Shown here piece by piece: positions 16,180 to 24,845 of a DNA stretch of 48,438 nucleotides (positions are counted from its first letter, which is position 1; each line of letters opens with the position of its first letter). The stretch comes from Flexilinea sp. Its GTDB lineage: Bacteria; Chloroflexota; Anaerolineae; Anaerolineales; Anaerolineaceae. Made by a program: the position numbers and the translations under genes. The stretch is from positions 1 to 48,438 of the forward strand of contig JAFRIR010000090.1 of the NCBI GenBank assembly GCA_017432685.1. The letters are read 5' to 3'. The notes beneath the pieces were generated by a model. It did not search any database. It worked only from the letters and a program-made list of their open reading frames with translations, and was not told the DNA's origin.

Positions 16180-17538
16180 TTACAGCTCCTCTCCAAAAAT
16201 TGCGGCAGCCTTTTCGAGTGCACGCTGCGAATAAAGCTGATAACGTTCCCTCTTGGAACGCGGACTGTTCTCAAGCGGTGGCAGAATGCCGAAGTTTGCT
16301 TTCATTGGCTGGAAATGCTTCCCGTCTGCTGTTGCAATGTAATGAAACAGCGAACCCGAGATCATTTCTTCCGGGAGGGTCAGCGGATCCTGCCCCTGGA
16401 TGGTCCGTGCGGCGTTGATTCCCGCCAGCAGACCGGCAGCGATGTTCCCCATATAGCCCTCCACTCCGCACAGCTGCCCGGCAAAAAACACCTGAGGATG
16501 ATCGATCATGTTCAAAGCAGCTGTCAGTGTGCCGGGGGCACAGATGTAGGTGTTGCGGTGCATTTGTCCGTATCGAACAAATTGTGCGTTGGCGAGTCCG
16601 GGAATCATGCGGAAGACCCTTTCCTGTTCCTTTTGCAGCAGATTGGTCTGGAATCCCACCAGGTTGTAAAGGCTCCCGGAAAGGTTGTCCTGCCTTAGCT
16701 GAAGCACAGCCCAGGGACGTTTCCCTGTGCGAGGGTCGATGAGCCCGACCGGGCGCATCGGACCGAAGGCCAGCGCCTGGATGGAACGACCTGCAAGAAT
16801 CTCGACCGGAAGACAGCCTTCAAAGAAGCTCATTTTTCCGGCAGCTACGCCCTGTTCGATCTGCTCTTCAAAACTCTTCAGCGGAATGCGTTTTGCTGCG
16901 GTCAGTTCCGTGACGAACGTTTCATACTCCTGCCTGTTGAACGGGCAGTTGATGTAATCTCCGTCATCGTCCTCATTTTTGCTGTATCGTGACCCTGCAT
17001 AGGCAATGGTCAGATCGATTGAGTCATGTTCGACGATCGGTGCGATCGCGTCAAAGAAAAAAAGATTGTCCGTCCCGCACAGTTTTGTGATTTCCGCAGA
17101 AATGGCGGAAGAGCTCAGCGGGCCGGATGCGATGATGACCGGCCTGTCAGCCGGTATTTCACGGACTTCCTCGCGGATGATGTGAACATTATGGCAGGAG
17201 TGCAGTTTTTTTTCAATTTCGGAAGAAAAGAGCTTTCTGTCGACAGCAAGGGCGTTGCCGGCCGGGACTGCCGCCTTTTCCGCGCACTCGACCAGGAGTG
17301 AACCGGCCAGACGCAGTTCTTCTTTTAAAACCCCGGAAGCCCGGTCTTTGAGGTTGGATCCAAGTGAGTTGGAACAGACCAGCTCCGCAAGATCGCCTCC
17401 GGTGTGAGCGCCAGTCATGACGCCCGGCCGCATTTCATAAAGGTCGACTGAAATACCCCGTTTGGCAGCCTGCCAGGCAGCTTCACAGCCGGCCAACCCG
17501 GCGCCGATGATCATCAGTGAGTTAGAACTTTTTGTCAT
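16180..17538 (-). CDS. trmFO: Methylenetetrahydrofolate-tRNA-(uracil-54-C5)-methyltransferase TrmFO
   Basis: A folate- and FAD-dependent enzyme that makes ribothymidine at position 54 of tRNA. It is 452 residues from the ATG at 17538, which has AGGA 5 bases upstream; the frame extends to 17628 without support. LMIIGAGLAGCEAAWQAAKRG is the FAD-binding GxGxxG motif. GAHTGGDLAELVCSNS near residue 45, PVGLIDPRTGKRPWAVLQLRQ and QLCGVEGYMGNIAAGLLAG are characteristic of TrmFO/GidA-like proteins. The gene is on the strand opposite to the regulator at 17667. Confidence 0.96.
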   Translation of the reverse strand: MTKSSNSLMIIGAGLAGCEAAWQAAKRGISVDLYEMRPGVMTGAHTGGDLAELVCSNSLGSNLKDRASGVLKEELRLAGSLLVECAEKAAVPAGNALAVDRKLFSSEIEKKLHSCHNVHIIREEVREIPADRPVIIASGPLSSSAISAEITKLCGTDNLFFFDAIAPIVEHDSIDLTIAYAGSRYSKNEDDDGDYINCPFNRQEYETFVTELTAAKRIPLKSFEEQIEQGVAAGKMSFFEGCLPVEILAGRSIQALAFGPMRPVGLIDPRTGKRPWAVLQLRQDNLSGSLYNLVGFQTNLLQKEQERVFRMIPGLANAQFVRYGQMHRNTYICAPGTLTAALNMIDHPQVFFAGQLCGVEGYMGNIAAGLLAGINAARTIQGQDPLTLPEEMISGSLFHYIATADGKHFQPMKANFGILPPLENSPRSKRERYQLYSQRALEKAAAIFGEEL

Positions 17539-17544
17539 AATCCT

Positions 17545-17553
17545 ATTGTAACA
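17545..17553 (-). promoter_or_regulatory. Possible extended -10 promoter of trmFO
   Basis: On the minus strand TGTTACAAT is an extended -10 box ending 7 bases before the trmFO ATG. No well-spaced -35 box is seen; TTGTCT lies 21 bases upstream. Confidence 0.4.
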
Positions 17554-17592
17554 TTGATTTTCCCGAATAATAGACAACATGGCGGCGATTGT

Positions 17593-17621
17593 TTGACAAT
17601 TTTCGGAAACAAGAGTATAAT
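17593..17621 (+). promoter_or_regulatory. Perfect-consensus sigma-70 promoter of the polysaccharide-locus regulator
   Basis: TTGACA (17593-17598), a 17-base spacer, and TATAAT (17616-17621). All twelve consensus bases and the optimal spacing are present, which is unusual in this window. Confidence 0.88.
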
Positions 17622-17635
17622 TCAACAATTGAATT
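17619..17635. promoter_or_regulatory. Candidate operator overlapping the transcription start
   Basis: AATTCAA-CAA-TTGAATT is a perfect inverted repeat with 7-base arms. It overlaps the last bases of the -10 box and the likely +1 position, the usual place for a repressor site. The winged-helix protein encoded just downstream is the obvious candidate to bind it. Confidence 0.6.
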
Positions 17636-17666
17636 TTAAGATGGGCAGTTAGGGTTATTACTTCGA

Positions 17667-18176
17667 ATGGCAGAGAAAATAAACATTGATATCAATCGCG
17701 ATCTTGATATACTTGATAATATTGAGAACAATCCCAACGCGACCCAGGCATCTATGGCTTCACAAATGAACGTGGCGATCGGCACGGTGAATTGGCATTT
17801 AAAACGCCTGATCGATAAAGGTTTTGTGAAAATCCAGCGAAGTGAAAAACGAAAACTCAAATATATTATCACTCCGGAAGGGATCCTGCTGAGGGCAAAA
17901 CTCACAAAAGATTACATCCACAGCTCCTTTGAATTATACCGCCTGATTCGAGGCAGAATGAACAAAGTGCTGGAACAATGTAGTGAAAACGGTTATGAGG
18001 CGATTTATATCGATGGAATCGGTGACATTGAAGAAATTTGTAAATTAAGCTGCATGGAAAAAGGAGTGAAAGCTCTTGAAAGTCAGGAAAAAAACTTTCC
18101 TGTGGTTCGCGTCGTCGGGCTGAAATTGTTCTATGAAAAGCCTGACACGGAAAGTGATGGAAACAAGAATAGCTGA
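17667..18176 (+). CDS. Winged helix-turn-helix transcriptional regulator
   Basis: 169 residues. An N-terminal MarR-like winged helix covers about residues 8-75: LDNIENNPNATQASMASQMNVAIGTVNWHLKRLIDKGFVKI is the helix-turn-helix, and KLKYIITPEG is the wing. The C-terminal half is a small alpha/beta part (AIYIDGIGDIEEICKLSC) that could sense a ligand; two cysteines lie near residues 125-130 and 133. It precedes the polysaccharide export genes in the same direction. A perfect promoter overlapped by a palindrome suggests autoregulation. Only a weak ribosome site precedes the ATG. Confidence 0.8.
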   Translation: MAEKINIDINRDLDILDNIENNPNATQASMASQMNVAIGTVNWHLKRLIDKGFVKIQRSEKRKLKYIITPEGILLRAKLTKDYIHSSFELYRLIRGRMNKVLEQCSENGYEAIYIDGIGDIEEICKLSCMEKGVKALESQEKNFPVVRVVGLKLFYEKPDTESDGNKNS

Positions 18177-18252
18177 AATTTTTATCTGAAATCATGGTGA
18201 CGGTTTTATTCGAATTTGAGATATCCGAACCGGAACACAGTAAGGAACAGAC

Positions 18253-19098
18253 GTGAGCACAAGCAAGTCAGAGACGATCCAAACGGTAATTCAGCCGACG
18301 CGGGGCTGGAAGATGGTCAATTTCAAGGAATTGATCATGTACCGCGAATTAATTTTCTTCCTGACCTGGAGGGATTTAAAGGTCCGTTATAAACAAACCA
18401 TCCTGGGCGTTGCCTGGGCTGTGATTCAGCCGGTGATGACAATGGTGGTGTTTTCCGTTTTTTTTGGCGGTCTTGCGAAAGTCCCTTCCGATGGGATTCC
18501 ATATCCGCTCTTTTCTCTGGCCGGCCTGATGCCATGGCAGCTGTTTGAAAATTCCATGCGCAATGCCAGTAAATCCCTGGTGGCGAACCGGAACATGATC
18601 ACAAAAATCTATTTTCCCCGCGTGATCCTGCCACTTTCCAGCGTTCTTGCCAGTCTTGTAGATTTTTTCGTTGCCCTTCCGATCCTGATCGTCATGATGA
18701 TCGTTTACGGTTATCACGTCAACATTTATATTCTGCTGATTCCATATTATCTGCTGCTGACGGTGCTCACGTCCTTCGGCGTCAGTCTCTGGTTTTCAGC
18801 AATGGACGTTATGTATCGGGATGTAGGGATCGTCGTTCCTTTCGTCAGTCAGATTTGGATGTATATTACCCCGATCGCCTACGGTTCTTCCCTGATTTCT
18901 GACCCGAAATGGCAGTTTATATACAACCTGAACCCGATGGTAGGCGTCGTGAACGGCTTCCGTTCCGCATTTTTGGGCGTTTATACACAAATCCCGATCC
19001 AGAGCATGGTTTTCAGTCTGCTGATATCCCTGATCATTCTGTTTGGCGGTTTGTTTTACTTCCGGCATATGGAAAAGCAGTTCGCTGATTTGATTTAG
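18253..19098 (+). CDS. wzm: Polysaccharide ABC exporter, permease
   Basis: 281 residues, an ABC-2 type permease with six membrane segments, of the Wzm/TagG family that exports lipid-linked O-antigen or teichoic-acid-type glycans. The N-terminal TWRDLKVRYKQTILGVAWAVIQPV and the GLMPWQLFENSM segment are typical. It starts with GTG at 18253 behind TAAGGAA. It is followed 10 bases later by its ATPase, so the pair forms the transporter of this locus. Confidence 0.93.
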   Translation: MSTSKSETIQTVIQPTRGWKMVNFKELIMYRELIFFLTWRDLKVRYKQTILGVAWAVIQPVMTMVVFSVFFGGLAKVPSDGIPYPLFSLAGLMPWQLFENSMRNASKSLVANRNMITKIYFPRVILPLSSVLASLVDFFVALPILIVMMIVYGYHVNIYILLIPYYLLLTVLTSFGVSLWFSAMDVMYRDVGIVVPFVSQIWMYITPIAYGSSLISDPKWQFIYNLNPMVGVVNGFRSAFLGVYTQIPIQSMVFSLLISLIILFGGLFYFRHMEKQFADLI

Positions 19099-19108
19099 AG
19101 AGGTTGCA

Positions 19109-20380
19109 GTGGCAAAGTATTCAGTTGAAGTAAATCAAATCGGAAAACGGTACCGAATCGGAGTTTCCACCCGGCAGTATAATACACTGCGGGACACCCT
19201 GGCCGGTGTTTTTCATAACCCGAAGAGCCGTCTGTATACGAAAATGACAGAAGAAAACTCATTTTGGGCGCTCAAAGGTGTCAGCTTCAAAGTGGAAGAA
19301 GGCAAAGCGATCGGCATTATTGGCCGTAACGGCGCCGGGAAAAGCACGCTGCTGAAGATCCTTTCCCGGGTGACCGAACCGACAGAAGGATCTGCACTGA
19401 TCCATGGCCGGGTCGGCTCCCTGTTGGAAGTTGGGACAGGTTTTCATCCCGAACTCACCGGTCGGGAAAACATCTTTTTGAACGGCGCGATTCTTGGTAT
19501 GAAGCGCACGGAGATTGAAAGCAAACTGGATGAGATCATTGCTTTCTCGGAAGTGGAAAAATTTGTCGATACGCCGGTAAAACGTTACTCCAGCGGTATG
19601 TATCTGCGGCTGGCTTTTGCGGTGGCAGCGCATCTTGACCCTGAAATTCTTGTGGTCGATGAAGTGCTGGCGGTGGGAGACGCGGAATTCCAACGGAAAT
19701 GTCTGGGAAAAATGAGCGATGTCGCCAGTCAGGGACGGACGGTACTTTTTGTGAGCCATAACATGTCAGCCATCATGCGCCTGACCGATCAGACCGTTGT
19801 TCTGGAACGGGGAAAAGTTGTGATGCAGGGTCCGACGGCTGATGCGGTGGATTATTATCTGTCACAAGGCTTCTCTCAGGAGGGGCAGCATGAGTGGAAA
19901 GAAGATGAATTTGACAAAAATCCCGCGCCTTTCCATCCGATCCGTATCCGCGTGCTGTCTGAAGCCGGAACAGTGTCTGACACGGTTCGCTCGACCGAAA
20001 AATTTTATGTGGAGATGGATTATTCGCTGGATGAGGATATTGCCGGACTCCGGGTGGGTTTTTATGTCATCAGTACGCGGGGCGAATTTGTCCTGACATC
20101 TTTCGACGTGGATGACCCGGAAAAGTTTGAGAAATACAGCACAAGAAAAGCCGGGCGTTATACCAGCCGCTGCACGATTCCCGGAGACTTCCTGAATGAA
20201 GGAAGATTTGTAATTGGCGTAAATGCCAGTATTTTCAAGATAAGAACTTATTTTCATGACGAGCAGGCTCTTGTTTTCAATGTGAATGGGACAGGCGCTC
20301 CCGGAACGCAATGGCCTGAACCTCGAACCGGCTTGATTCGACCTCGCCTGAATTGGGAAATTGAATCAAAGGGGGAGTAG
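19109..20380 (+). CDS. wzt: Polysaccharide ABC exporter, ATP-binding protein with C-terminal glycan-recognition domain
   Basis: 423 residues. Walker A is GRNGAGKST near residue 73, the signature is RYSSGMYLRLAFAVA near 158, and Walker B with catalytic Glu is EILVVDEVLAVGD near 181. The ATPase domain ends near residue 250. The remaining ~170 residues are a beta-rich Wzt-C-like domain, which in O-antigen exporters binds the cap of the finished glycan. This implies that the chain is terminally modified before export, and the methyltransferase at 21997 could supply such a cap (inference). It starts with GTG at 19109. Confidence 0.93.
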   Translation: MAKYSVEVNQIGKRYRIGVSTRQYNTLRDTLAGVFHNPKSRLYTKMTEENSFWALKGVSFKVEEGKAIGIIGRNGAGKSTLLKILSRVTEPTEGSALIHGRVGSLLEVGTGFHPELTGRENIFLNGAILGMKRTEIESKLDEIIAFSEVEKFVDTPVKRYSSGMYLRLAFAVAAHLDPEILVVDEVLAVGDAEFQRKCLGKMSDVASQGRTVLFVSHNMSAIMRLTDQTVVLERGKVVMQGPTADAVDYYLSQGFSQEGQHEWKEDEFDKNPAPFHPIRIRVLSEAGTVSDTVRSTEKFYVEMDYSLDEDIAGLRVGFYVISTRGEFVLTSFDVDDPEKFEKYSTRKAGRYTSRCTIPGDFLNEGRFVIGVNASIFKIRTYFHDEQALVFNVNGTGAPGTQWPEPRTGLIRPRLNWEIESKGE

Positions 20381-20383
20381 TAT

Positions 20384-22000
20384 ATGCCTAATTATAAAGA
20401 AGCCATCCGGAATATTTTAGGCGAGATTCCGCTGACCGCAGAGTTTTATTATGAGCTGAAGAAAAAAAATCAGCCTTTTACCCGGTATTCCCTGAAAAAT
20501 ATTCAGGCAAATCTTCCCCAGATGTTGAAGGACATCGAAGAGGGCAAAAAGGAATGTGACGAACCGAAAAAGGTTTTTGTCTTTGCTTCACTTCATTACT
20601 GGATCGAACACGCTGCAACAGTGGCTTTATATATCAGCGCTCTGGGACATCATGTAACCTTCGGCTATCTCCCTTATTCTGATTGGCAGAAACCGGTGAA
20701 CAAGTTTGACCTGCGCCGTCAGGATATTTACACCAAAAAGGTTTTTGAAGGTGCGGGCAAATATATGGAAATCGTCTCTTTCCTCCCGCTGCATCCTTCT
20801 TACAAAAAACTTCCGGATGAGATCATGCAGATCGTAAAAGATGTCAGCGCTTATGACACGCAGTATACGCTGCAGGTCGAAGATTTTTCAACCGACGATC
20901 CGCTTTATAAGATGCGCATCAATGCCAACGAGTATTTTGCAAGAATGGTTTATAACTGGCTGCTGGAAAACCGGCCGGATTATGTTATTGTACCAAACGG
21001 CACCATTCAGGAAATGGGGGTGTTGTATCGGATCGCGAAATGGATGGAGATCCCTGTGACCACCTACGAATTCGGGGAACAGCGAAAACGGATCTGGATC
21101 GCACAAAACCGTGAGGTGATGCGGCAGGAAACAGATGACCTGTGGGAAGCACGGAAAAACCTGCCGTTGGATGATGAAGCCTTTGAGAAAATGCGCAACA
21201 TGCTTTCTGCACGGCAGCGTGCTGACCTGTGGGGAAATTTCACCAGGAGGTGGCAGGGCAGCGAAAAAGTCGGTTCGGAAAAGATCCGCAGTGAACTGCG
21301 TCTGGATGACCGTCCGATCGTGTTCCTGGCGACCAATGTGCTGGGTGACAGCCTGACGCTTGGCAGACAGACATTTTCAAAGAACATGGCTGAATGGATC
21401 GAACGAACGGTGCAGTACTTTGCCGAACGGAAGGATGCCCAGCTGATCATCCGGGTCCATCCGGGCGAAACGCTGACGCATGGACAGTCCATGGTGGATG
21501 TGGTGACCCGCCTGATGCCGATGCTGCCTTCTCATATTCATCTCATAAAACCAACGGACAAAATCAATTCCTATGATCTGGTGGATATTGCCACGGTAGG
21601 CCTGGTCTATACAACAACAATGGGCCTTGAAATGCCGATGAGCGGTGTCCCGGTGATCGTGAGCGGTCAGACCCATTACCGTGGACGTGGTTTCACCATG
21701 GATCCGGACAGCTGGGTCAGCTATTACCGCATGATCGGCAGTATTCTCGACAATCCTTCATCCGCTGTTCTGACCGAAAATCAGGTGAAACTGGCATGGC
21801 AGTACGCTTATGCATTTTTCTTTGAATATGCCCGTCCCTTCCCCTGGCATCTGGTGAAAATGTGGGATGATTATGAAAAACGACCGATGTCTTACGTTCT
21901 CAGCGAACAGGGACAATCTGAATTCAGCCGCTCCTTTGAATATATGATCGGGAAGCCGCTGGACTGGAATGAGATCTTTGGTGAAAAAGGTCAGCAATGA
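20384..22000 (+). CDS. Capsule-synthesis-like GT-B protein
   Basis: 538 residues with no membrane segment. The N-terminal half has alternating alpha/beta stretches (KVFVFASLHYWIEHAATVALYISALGHHVTFG). The C-terminal half has QLIIRVHPGET and then DIATVGLVYTTTMGLEMPMSGVPVIVSGQTHYRGRGFT, the pattern of nucleotide-sugar-binding domains in capsule polysaccharide synthesis (KpsC/KpsS-type) proteins. GGGGGAG precedes the ATG, 4 bases after wzt. Likely a glycosyltransferase of the surface glycan; donor and linkage are unknown. Confidence 0.7.
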   Translation: MPNYKEAIRNILGEIPLTAEFYYELKKKNQPFTRYSLKNIQANLPQMLKDIEEGKKECDEPKKVFVFASLHYWIEHAATVALYISALGHHVTFGYLPYSDWQKPVNKFDLRRQDIYTKKVFEGAGKYMEIVSFLPLHPSYKKLPDEIMQIVKDVSAYDTQYTLQVEDFSTDDPLYKMRINANEYFARMVYNWLLENRPDYVIVPNGTIQEMGVLYRIAKWMEIPVTTYEFGEQRKRIWIAQNREVMRQETDDLWEARKNLPLDDEAFEKMRNMLSARQRADLWGNFTRRWQGSEKVGSEKIRSELRLDDRPIVFLATNVLGDSLTLGRQTFSKNMAEWIERTVQYFAERKDAQLIIRVHPGETLTHGQSMVDVVTRLMPMLPSHIHLIKPTDKINSYDLVDIATVGLVYTTTMGLEMPMSGVPVIVSGQTHYRGRGFTMDPDSWVSYYRMIGSILDNPSSAVLTENQVKLAWQYAYAFFFEYARPFPWHLVKMWDDYEKRPMSYVLSEQGQSEFSRSFEYMIGKPLDWNEIFGEKGQQ

Positions 22001-22863
22001 GTCAGGATAGCAAACAAAAAGTCCGGGAGTTTTATGATGAGATCGGCTGGAGCCGGGAAAGCTCCGGCTATTATCAGAACGCGCGCTATGAAGACCTGCG
22101 TCCGGTCTCTGCTGAATATATCCATAAATGCCACCTGCGGCTCACGCCCTATTTTGCCTCCGGAGGAAAATTTCTTCTGGATGTGGGCTGCGGACCGATC
22201 CAATACAAGGAGTATTTGACTTATTCTGAAAAGTATGAAAAACGGGTTTGTGCAGATATCTCCCTGACAGCGCTGAAAGAAGCCCGCAAACGGATCGGAG
22301 ATAAGGGATTTTTCGTTGTCTGCGATGCGGCGAATCTCCCTTTCAAGTCGGAATGCATGGACGGGATGGTCTCGCTTCATACTTTCCATCATTTGGATCT
22401 TGTTGATCAGAAAAAAGCCTGGCAGGAAACCTGGCGGGTTCTGGATAAAGGAAAGACCGCAGTCGTGGTGAACGGCTGGACAGAATCGGAAATGATGAAA
22501 AAATGGCAGAGCCGGGTGGAACGAGCGGAAAGAGCAGGACATTTCATCGCTCGCCTGAGAGGAAAAGAAACCGGACCGGCAAAGAAGGAACAGCAGCCGG
22601 AACAGAAAAAAGCAACCGGCACATTTGTGAAGAAAATGGACGCGGAATGGGTACGAAAGGAGCTTTCTGGCCTCGGTGACGGGAAGGTGAAAATTGAAAT
22701 CCGCTGCTGGCGCAGTGTCAGTGTGCGCTGGCTTCGTGCTCTCATTCATCCGCCTTATGGTAAAATCGCTTTGCGGCGTTTGTTTGCTAAAGAGGAGACC
22801 CACCCGGAGTATTATGGTGAATATGGGCAGTATCCGATGATCATTTTGAAAAAGCAGAATTGA
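21997..22863 (+). CDS. SAM-dependent methyltransferase
   Basis: 288 residues. FLLDVGCGPIQY near residue 62 is the SAM-binding motif I, DISLTALKEARKRIG is motif post-I, and MDGMVSLHTFHHLDLVD near 125 completes the class I fold. A lysine- and glutamine-rich insertion occupies about residues 185-210. Its ATG overlaps the stop of the preceding GT-B gene (ATGA), so translation is coupled. In this locus it probably methylates a sugar, perhaps a chain terminus recognised by Wzt. Confidence 0.85.
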   Translation: MSQDSKQKVREFYDEIGWSRESSGYYQNARYEDLRPVSAEYIHKCHLRLTPYFASGGKFLLDVGCGPIQYKEYLTYSEKYEKRVCADISLTALKEARKRIGDKGFFVVCDAANLPFKSECMDGMVSLHTFHHLDLVDQKKAWQETWRVLDKGKTAVVVNGWTESEMMKKWQSRVERAERAGHFIARLRGKETGPAKKEQQPEQKKATGTFVKKMDAEWVRKELSGLGDGKVKIEIRCWRSVSVRWLRALIHPPYGKIALRRLFAKEETHPEYYGEYGQYPMIILKKQN

Positions 22864-22879
22864 AAGGTTCAGGAAAAGT

Positions 22880-23881
22880 ATGAATTGGAATGACAAGGCT
22901 GTATTGGTGACCGGCGGGACCGGTTCGTTTGGCAAGAAATTTATCGAGATCATGCTGAAAGAATACCATCCGGCAAAAATCATCATTTTCAGCAGGGATG
23001 AGCTGAAGCAGCATGAAATGCGCATAAATGGATATGACGATCCTTCTCTCCGCTATTTCATCGGTGACATACGCGACCTGGACCGTCTGAAGCGGGCGTT
23101 CAAAAATGTCGACATTGTCGTCCATGCGGCAGCTTTGAAACAGGTTCCGGCTTGTGAATATAACCCTTTTGAAGCCATCAAGACCAATATTCTGGGCAGT
23201 CAGAACGTGATCGATGCTGCGCTGGATTGCGGGGTGAAAAAGGTTCTTGCCATCAGTACTGATAAGGCAGTGAATCCTGTCAACCTTTATGGTGTGACAA
23301 AACTGGGCGCGGAAAAACTCTTTATTCAAAGCAATTCTTATGCCGGCGCCCATGACACGCGCTTCAGCTGCACCCGTTATGGCAACGTGGTCGGCAGCCG
23401 CGGGTCTGTGGTCCCGGTTTTCCTTCAGCAGCGCAAGACGGGAAAACTGACCGTCACGGATGAACGCATGACCCGCTTCTGGATCTCCCTGGAACAGGGT
23501 GTGCGTTTTGTGATCCGCTGCATTGAACAGATGCATGGCGGAGAGGTTTTCGTACCGAAAATCCCCAGCATGTCTGTGAAAGATCTGGGCGCGGCAATTG
23601 CTCCGGAATGTGAGATCGTTTATTCCGGTATTCGCCCGGGTGAAAAGCTCCATGAAGTGCTGGTTTCCGAAGATGAAGCCCGTTCATCGGTCGAACTGGA
23701 AGATATGTTTGTGGTTCAGCCTACCGGCACGCTCTGGTTCGGAAAAGAATGGGAAAAAATCGGTAAAAAACTCCCTGAGGGTTTCCGTTATGCCTCCAAT
23801 ACGAACACGGAGTGGCTTGATTTGGATGGCGTGAAGGAAATGATCCGCCCGTTCCAGGAAGCTTACGAACAGGGAAAATAA
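22880..23881 (+). CDS. pseB: UDP-N-acetylglucosamine 4,6-dehydratase (PseB/FlaA1-like)
   Basis: 333 residues, an extended short-chain dehydrogenase. VTGGTGSFGKKF at residue 10 binds NAD. HAAALKQVPACEYNPFEAIKTN near 89, STDKAVNPVNLYGVTK near 129 (with the YxxxK pair) and RYGNVVGSRGSVVP are near-invariant in PseB/CapD-type dehydratases. The product is a UDP-4-keto-6-deoxy-N-acetylhexosamine. In pseudaminic acid synthesis PseC would follow, but no aminotransferase is in this locus. An alternative is the CapE/WbjB role in N-acetylfucosamine synthesis with the next gene as reductase. Confidence 0.88.
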   Translation: MNWNDKAVLVTGGTGSFGKKFIEIMLKEYHPAKIIIFSRDELKQHEMRINGYDDPSLRYFIGDIRDLDRLKRAFKNVDIVVHAAALKQVPACEYNPFEAIKTNILGSQNVIDAALDCGVKKVLAISTDKAVNPVNLYGVTKLGAEKLFIQSNSYAGAHDTRFSCTRYGNVVGSRGSVVPVFLQQRKTGKLTVTDERMTRFWISLEQGVRFVIRCIEQMHGGEVFVPKIPSMSVKDLGAAIAPECEIVYSGIRPGEKLHEVLVSEDEARSSVELEDMFVVQPTGTLWFGKEWEKIGKKLPEGFRYASNTNTEWLDLDGVKEMIRPFQEAYEQGK

Positions 23882-23882
23882 C

Positions 23883-24845
23883 TTGAAACGCATTCTGGTC
23901 ACCGGTGCATCAGGGCTGTTGGGACTGAACTTCTGTACCTTTTTCTGTCAGAAGCATCAACTCATCGGCATCACCAACCGGACAAAACTGAAAGGGGTTC
24001 TTTTTCAGACTGTTGCCTGTGATTTGTTGAATGAGGATCCCGGGGAAATGCTGGACCGCTTCAAACCGGATGTGGCGCTGCATTGTGCGGCGCTGGCGAA
24101 CATAGATGAATGTGAAAAATTCCCGGAAAAGGCTGCTGCCATCAACAGCATCTATCCGGGAAGATTTGCCTCTGCGGCACGGAAACGCGATATAAAATTT
24201 GTTCATATTTCGACTGATGCCGTATTTGACGGGGAAGACTGCGGGGAGAGTGGATATAAAGAAGATGACACTCCCAACCCGGTCAGTCGATACGCGGAAA
24301 CGAAACTGCAGGGAGAAATCAATGTTCTGGATAATGATCCGGAAGCGTTGATCCCACGTGTAAATTTTTACGGATGGAGCACCGGCGGCAGCCGCAGCCT
24401 GGTGGAATTCTTTTATAACAACCTTGCAGCAGGCAATCAGGTCAACGGGTTCCGTGATGTCTTTTTCAACACGCTTTATGTGCATGAGCTGGCTGACATT
24501 CTGGATGAAATGATCGGCTTGAACGCAGGCGGGATCTGGCATGTCTTCAGTGCAGAACACCAGAGCAAGTATGCTTTCGGAGTTTCGGTGGCTGAGAAGT
24601 TTGGCTTTGATCCCGGTCTGGTACGGGCAGTCTCATGGAAGGATGGCGGTCTGACGGCCCGGCGCTCTCCAAACCTCATTATGAACACAGACAAGCTTCA
24701 GACCTTGTTGGGACATGAGCTTCCCGGACAACAGAAATGTCTGGACCGGTTTTATCAGGATACAACAGCAGGGCTCAGGGAACAGATTCGCAATTGTGTC
24801 TGTCCGAATCAGGAAAGGAATGAAAATGGAAATCAGGATCGGTAA
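23883..24845 (+). CDS. RmlD-like SDR sugar reductase
   Basis: 320 residues of the dTDP-4-dehydrorhamnose-reductase-like family. ILVTGASGLLGLNF at the N-terminus is the Rossmann motif. STDAVFDGEDCGESGYKEDDTPNPVSRYAETKLQGE near residues 110-145 includes the catalytic Tyr and Lys of the YxxxK motif. It starts with TTG at 23883, one base after the pseB stop. The pair suggests reduction of the 4-keto sugar made by the previous enzyme (inference). Its 3' end overlaps the neuB start by 20 bases. Confidence 0.8.
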   Translation: MKRILVTGASGLLGLNFCTFFCQKHQLIGITNRTKLKGVLFQTVACDLLNEDPGEMLDRFKPDVALHCAALANIDECEKFPEKAAAINSIYPGRFASAARKRDIKFVHISTDAVFDGEDCGESGYKEDDTPNPVSRYAETKLQGEINVLDNDPEALIPRVNFYGWSTGGSRSLVEFFYNNLAAGNQVNGFRDVFFNTLYVHELADILDEMIGLNAGGIWHVFSAEHQSKYAFGVSVAEKFGFDPGLVRAVSWKDGGLTARRSPNLIMNTDKLQTLLGHELPGQQKCLDRFYQDTTAGLREQIRNCVCPNQERNENGNQDR

